DNA of 64,000 bases, taken from positions 119,004 to 183,003 of the forward strand of contig JAJQBX010000025.1 in NCBI GenBank assembly GCA_021203065.1, in the 5' to 3' direction. The notes under the pieces were generated by a model that was not told the DNA's origin, searched no databases, and saw nothing but the letters and a program-made list of their open reading frames with translations. The stretch comes from Oscillospiraceae bacterium (GTDB taxonomy: Bacteria; Bacillota; Clostridia; Oscillospirales; Ruminococcaceae). The position numbers were made by a program, and so were the translations under genes. Positions 61,166-64,000 of this stretch are shown here, piece after piece (position 1 is the stretch's first letter; each line of letters opens with the position of its first letter).

Positions 61166-63235
61166 TTGAAAACCTACGACAGCGCACATATCAAAAATAT
61201 CACCTTGGCAGGTCATTCCGGCTCGGGTAAGACTGCTCTTTGCGAGGCTATTCTCTATAAGGCAGGAGTTACCGACCGTTTGGGAAAGGTTTTGGATGGC
61301 AATACCGTTTCCGACTATACCCCCATTGAGATTTCCAAGAAGTGCTCGATCTACACCTCGCTTTCCTGCTATGAGAAGGACGGCGTAAAGGTAAATATCC
61401 TCGACACTCCCGGTCTTTTCGATTATGCCGGAGGAGTTGTAGAAGGTGCATATGCTGCTGATTGTATGCTGATAACCGTATCCGCAAAGTCGGGTATTCA
61501 CGTCGGAACAAGAAAGGCTTATGACAACGCCGTTGCGCATAAGACCCCTCACATGTTCGTTGTAACAAAGATTGATGATGAGAATGCAAACTTCTCTAAC
61601 ATCCTCACAAATCTTAAGACCGAGTTCGGCTCGACCGTCTGCCCGATAGTCGTTCCGCTCATCAAGGATCATAAGATTGTTTCCTACTATGATCTTCTTG
61701 CGATGAAGAACTATAAGTATGGTCCTAAGGGCGAGCTTATCGACGCCGGAGAGCCAGAGCCTACATACCGTATCGACGGTCTTATCGAGGCTATGAGCGA
61801 GGCAGTCGCAGAGACCGACGAGGATCTTATGATGAAGTTCCTTGACGGCGAAAAGTTCACCCATGAAGAGCTTGTCGACGCCATTCATAACGGCATTGTA
61901 AGCGGAATGATCACCCCCGTAACCTGCGTCTCCTCTGAAGATCTCGCAGGCGTGGATATTCTGATAGATTATATCGCAAAGCTTCTCCCGTCTCCTCATG
62001 AGTTAGGCGACGTCAAGGCTACCGACGCTGACGGAAACGAAGTAAGCATTGCTCACGATAACGACGCTCCTTTGGCAGCATTCGTCTTCAAGACTGTTGC
62101 CGACCCGTTCGTCGGAAAGATGTCTTTCATAAAGGTTATTTCCGGCAAGCTTGAGAGCGGCAAGGAGATAGTCAACGCCACCACCGGCGGAACAGAAAAG
62201 GTCGGAAAGCTTCTGAACCTCGTCGGAAAGAAGCAGACCGAAGTTCCGTTTGCAACAGCTGGCGACATCGTCGTTGCTACAAAGATGTCCATCAATACAA
62301 ACGACACCATCTGCGATTCTTCAAGAGTCGTTTCGTTCCCGAAGATCAGCTTCCCGAAGCCCTGCTACTCAGTCTGCGTCAAGGCAAAGACTCAGGGCGA
62401 CGAGTCGAAGATTTCCGGAGCTATGCAGAGGCTTCTTGAGGAAGACCTCTCCCTTACCTACAAGCAGGATGACACCACCTTTGAGCAGATTCTTTCCGGT
62501 CTCGGAGAGCAGCATATCGACTCCACCCTTTCGAAGCTCAAGACTGGCTTCGGCGTCGATGTCATCACCTCCGTCCCGAAGGTATCCTACAAGGAAACCA
62601 TCCGCAAGAAGTGCAGTGTCCGTGGTAAGCACAAGAAGCAGTCTGGCGGTCACGGTCAGTATGGCGACGTTGTTATCGATTTCGAGCCCTGCGACAGCGA
62701 TGAGCTCGTATTCGAAGAGAACGTCTTCGGCGGCGCAGTTCCCCGTAACTTCTTCCCGGCAGTCGAGAAGGGTCTTCAGGACTGCATGAAGAAGGGCGTT
62801 CTCGCAGGATTCCCGGTTGTCGGCGTCAAGGCTACCTTGGTCGATGGCTCCTATCACCCGGTTGACTCCTCTGAAATGGCTTTCAAGATGGCGGCATCAA
62901 TTGCTTTCAAGGAAGGCATGAAGCAGGCAAGCCCCGTTCTCCTCGAACCCATTGACAGCCTCGAAGTAACTGTCCCGGATGCCAACACCGGCGACATGAT
63001 GGGCGAGCTCAATAAGCGCAGAGGCAGAGTTCTCGGCATGAACCCCTCCGGAAAGAAGGGTCTTACAACCATCACCGCCGAGATTCCCGAGTCTGAAACC
63101 CATGATTTTGCAATGCTCGTCCGCCAGATGACGAGAGGCATGGGCGAATTCACCCTCGAAAAGCTCCGCTACGACCAGCTCCCCGCAAATCTTGTAGATG
63201 CAGTAATTGCAGAGTTCAAGACGGATGAGGAATAA
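61166..63235 (+). CDS. EF-G-like translational GTPase (FusA2 type)
   Basis: About 689 residues from the TTG at 61166 (behind GGAGAG); ATG codons at 61121 and 61148 are in frame but lack a site. All EF-G domains are present, yet the G motifs are unusual: P-loop GHSGSGKT, G3 DTPGLFDYAG where canonical EF-G has DTPGHVDF, G4 TKIDDE for NKMD. The histidine needed for fast GTP hydrolysis on the ribosome is thus a leucine. The C-terminal domains IV-V keep GGHGQYGDVVIDFEP. It belongs to the accessory EF-G group whose role is uncertain, and is not in a ribosomal-protein operon. Confidence 0.88.
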   Translation: MKTYDSAHIKNITLAGHSGSGKTALCEAILYKAGVTDRLGKVLDGNTVSDYTPIEISKKCSIYTSLSCYEKDGVKVNILDTPGLFDYAGGVVEGAYAADCMLITVSAKSGIHVGTRKAYDNAVAHKTPHMFVVTKIDDENANFSNILTNLKTEFGSTVCPIVVPLIKDHKIVSYYDLLAMKNYKYGPKGELIDAGEPEPTYRIDGLIEAMSEAVAETDEDLMMKFLDGEKFTHEELVDAIHNGIVSGMITPVTCVSSEDLAGVDILIDYIAKLLPSPHELGDVKATDADGNEVSIAHDNDAPLAAFVFKTVADPFVGKMSFIKVISGKLESGKEIVNATTGGTEKVGKLLNLVGKKQTEVPFATAGDIVVATKMSINTNDTICDSSRVVSFPKISFPKPCYSVCVKAKTQGDESKISGAMQRLLEEDLSLTYKQDDTTFEQILSGLGEQHIDSTLSKLKTGFGVDVITSVPKVSYKETIRKKCSVRGKHKKQSGGHGQYGDVVIDFEPCDSDELVFEENVFGGAVPRNFFPAVEKGLQDCMKKGVLAGFPVVGVKATLVDGSYHPVDSSEMAFKMAASIAFKEGMKQASPVLLEPIDSLEVTVPDANTGDMMGELNKRRGRVLGMNPSGKKGLTTITAEIPESETHDFAMLVRQMTRGMGEFTLEKLRYDQLPANLVDAVIAEFKTDEE

Positions 63236-63251
63236 TTCTTAGCATAACAAA

Positions 63252-63285
63252 AAGCCGTTCCGAAACAACCCGGAACGGCTTTCTT
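63252..63285. terminator. Bidirectional terminator between the EF-G paralog and trxA
   Basis: AAGCCGTTCCG (63252-63262), 8-nt loop, CGGAACGGCTT (63271-63281), T-rich on both outer sides. Confidence 0.93.
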
Positions 63286-63295
63286 CATGCAGTTA

Positions 63296-63604
63296 TTACT
63301 TTGTCAGAGCGTCTAAAAGCTCCTCTTTCGGCATATACCCTACCGAGGTGGCGGCGAGTCTGCCGTCTTTAATCATGACAATAGTCGGAATGGCGGTGAC
63401 TTTGAACTTATTCGCAAGCTGTGGTGCTTCATCGACGTTGCACTTGCAGACCTTGTACTCCTCGTGCTCCCCGGCGATCTCGTCGACGATGGGGGACATC
63501 ATCCTGCACGGTCCGCACCATTCAGCCCAGAAGTCGATAATAACCGGCTTAGTGGAGTTCATAACCTCAGCTTCAAAATTTTCGTTAGTCAGAACTGTTA
63601 GCAT
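63296..63604 (-). CDS. trxA: Thioredoxin
   Basis: A 102-residue thioredoxin with FWAEWCGPCRMMSP (active CGPC) and the cis-proline loop VTAIPTIVMI. Located 17 bp behind the FTR-like gene, which should be its reductant. Confidence 0.96.
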   Translation of the reverse strand: MLTVLTNENFEAEVMNSTKPVIIDFWAEWCGPCRMMSPIVDEIAGEHEEYKVCKCNVDEAPQLANKFKVTAIPTIVMIKDGRLAATSVGYMPKEELLDALTK

Positions 63605-63621
63605 TTAAATCATCCTTTCTG

Positions 63622-63819
63622 TTATTTTTCCTTGTAGTAGAGCCTGCAGTGGCAGTAGCCCTCAAACTCCGGGTCGGCAACCTGCTCCCGAAATTCCTTA
63701 CACATGCACATGGTGTCCTCGGTCATTTCGAGCCGGCAGGGACAGTGCCCCTCTTTTTTGAGAAGCCCTTTTCTTATAGCCTCAACAATCTTCTCGTCTT
63801 TATTAAAATACAGCTTCAT
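63622..63819 (-). CDS. Ferredoxin-thioredoxin reductase catalytic chain-like protein
   Basis: A 65-residue protein from the ATG at 63819 behind GAAAGGA. HCPCR, MCMCKEFR and YCHCRLYY match the three CxC motifs of FTR beta chains, which hold a 4Fe-4S cluster and the redox disulfide. The chain is shorter than plant FTR beta (~115) as in clostridia and archaea. It would pass electrons from ferredoxin (reduced by PFOR) to the adjacent thioredoxin. Confidence 0.9.
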   Translation of the reverse strand: MKLYFNKDEKIVEAIRKGLLKKEGHCPCRLEMTEDTMCMCKEFREQVADPEFEGYCHCRLYYKEK

Positions 63820-63865
63820 TTTCGACATCCTTTCGGGCACATGATATTAGTTTGCCCTTAAGGAT

Positions 63866-63894
63866 ATTGTACATGCATTTAGGGAGTTTGTCAA
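63866..63894 (-). promoter_or_regulatory. Promoter of the ftr-trxA operon
   Basis: Reverse strand TTGACA (63894-63889), 17-bp spacer, TACAAT (63871-63866). Confidence 0.88.
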
Positions 63895-63901
63895 GAGATA
63901 T

Positions 63902-63970
63902 GTAGGGGCGGATATTATCCGCCCGAACCTACGGCTTTCACTACAGCGGGCGGATAATATCCGCCCCTAC
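63902..63970. repeat. Palindromic GTAGGGGCGGATA repeat pair (copy C)
   Basis: A 69-bp element with arms 63902-63925 and 63947-63970 identical to those of copy A, only the ~21-bp centre differing. It lies just upstream of the ftr-trxA promoter. Confidence 0.92.
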
Positions 63971-64000
63971 TACCTCATCTCTCTTAAAACTTTACAAATC

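Overview
The window reads as chromosomal DNA of an anaerobic, Gram-positive, carbohydrate-degrading gut clostridium, most likely Oscillospirales/Ruminococcaceae-like. The evidence is: pyruvate:ferredoxin oxidoreductase, a ferredoxin-thioredoxin reductase catalytic chain beside thioredoxin, T-box control, many lipobox lipoproteins with no outer-membrane genes, NPTTG wall-sorting-like tails, TTGACA-17-TATAAT promoters, and short palindromic elements plus a DUF559 gene of the kind common in gut Firmicutes. The species cannot be named from sequence alone.

1-3.4 kb (minus): a PHP phosphoesterase, a GtrB/CsbB-like glycosyltransferase and the start of a YfhO-type membrane glycosyltransferase, probably for cell-surface polymer glycosylation. 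3.5-14.7 kb (plus): a T-box leader (specifier probably CTC, Leu) followed by leuA-ilvB-ilvN-ilvC-ilvD-leuC-leuD-leuB, then a DUF815 AAA+ protein. 14.7-16.9 kb: a TauE/SafE permease and a PlsC-like acyltransferase with a zinc ribbon.

17-29.4 kb is a glycan-use region. It holds a secreted and a cytoplasmic GH53 galactanase, a sugar-binding lipoprotein with an extra C-terminal beta domain, two permeases, an MsmX/UgpC ATPase, a large unrecognised protein, a zinc-ribbon protein and a GH13 amylase lipoprotein. 29.4-32.6 kb holds palindromic repeats, a DUF559 endonuclease-like gene inside inverted repeats, a structured leader RNA and a secreted NPTTG protein.

32.6-44.6 kb (mostly minus): PFOR, a PrsA-like foldase lipoprotein, a membrane cyclophilin, cysS, cysE (with an attenuator leader), upp, a metallophosphoesterase (plus) and an M23/LysM peptidase. 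Between the last two lies a compact convergent locus (42.45-42.76 kb) encoding a 32-residue hydrophobic peptide and an opposing small RNA, built like a type I toxin-antitoxin. At 44.7-45.4 kb is what looks like a complete type III toxin-antitoxin: promoter, two ~53-nt pseudoknot repeats with covarying stems, an attenuating terminator, and a CptN/ToxN-like endoribonuclease gene.

45.5-55.1 kb: two tandem paralogous solute-binding lipoproteins, a GH5 glucanase, a 42-residue membrane peptide, a flippase, a YdbC/PC4 protein, a VTC-domain protein with its DUF4956 partner, a polysaccharide deacetylase and a HicAB toxin-antitoxin. 55.1-64 kb: two small envelope proteins, a MITE, an XRE-DUF2975 regulatory pair, an unknown coiled-coil protein, an SGNH esterase with an NPTTG anchor, a Big_2-type secreted protein behind a mutually exclusive hairpin leader, a divergent EF-G paralog, and the trxA-ftr redox pair.
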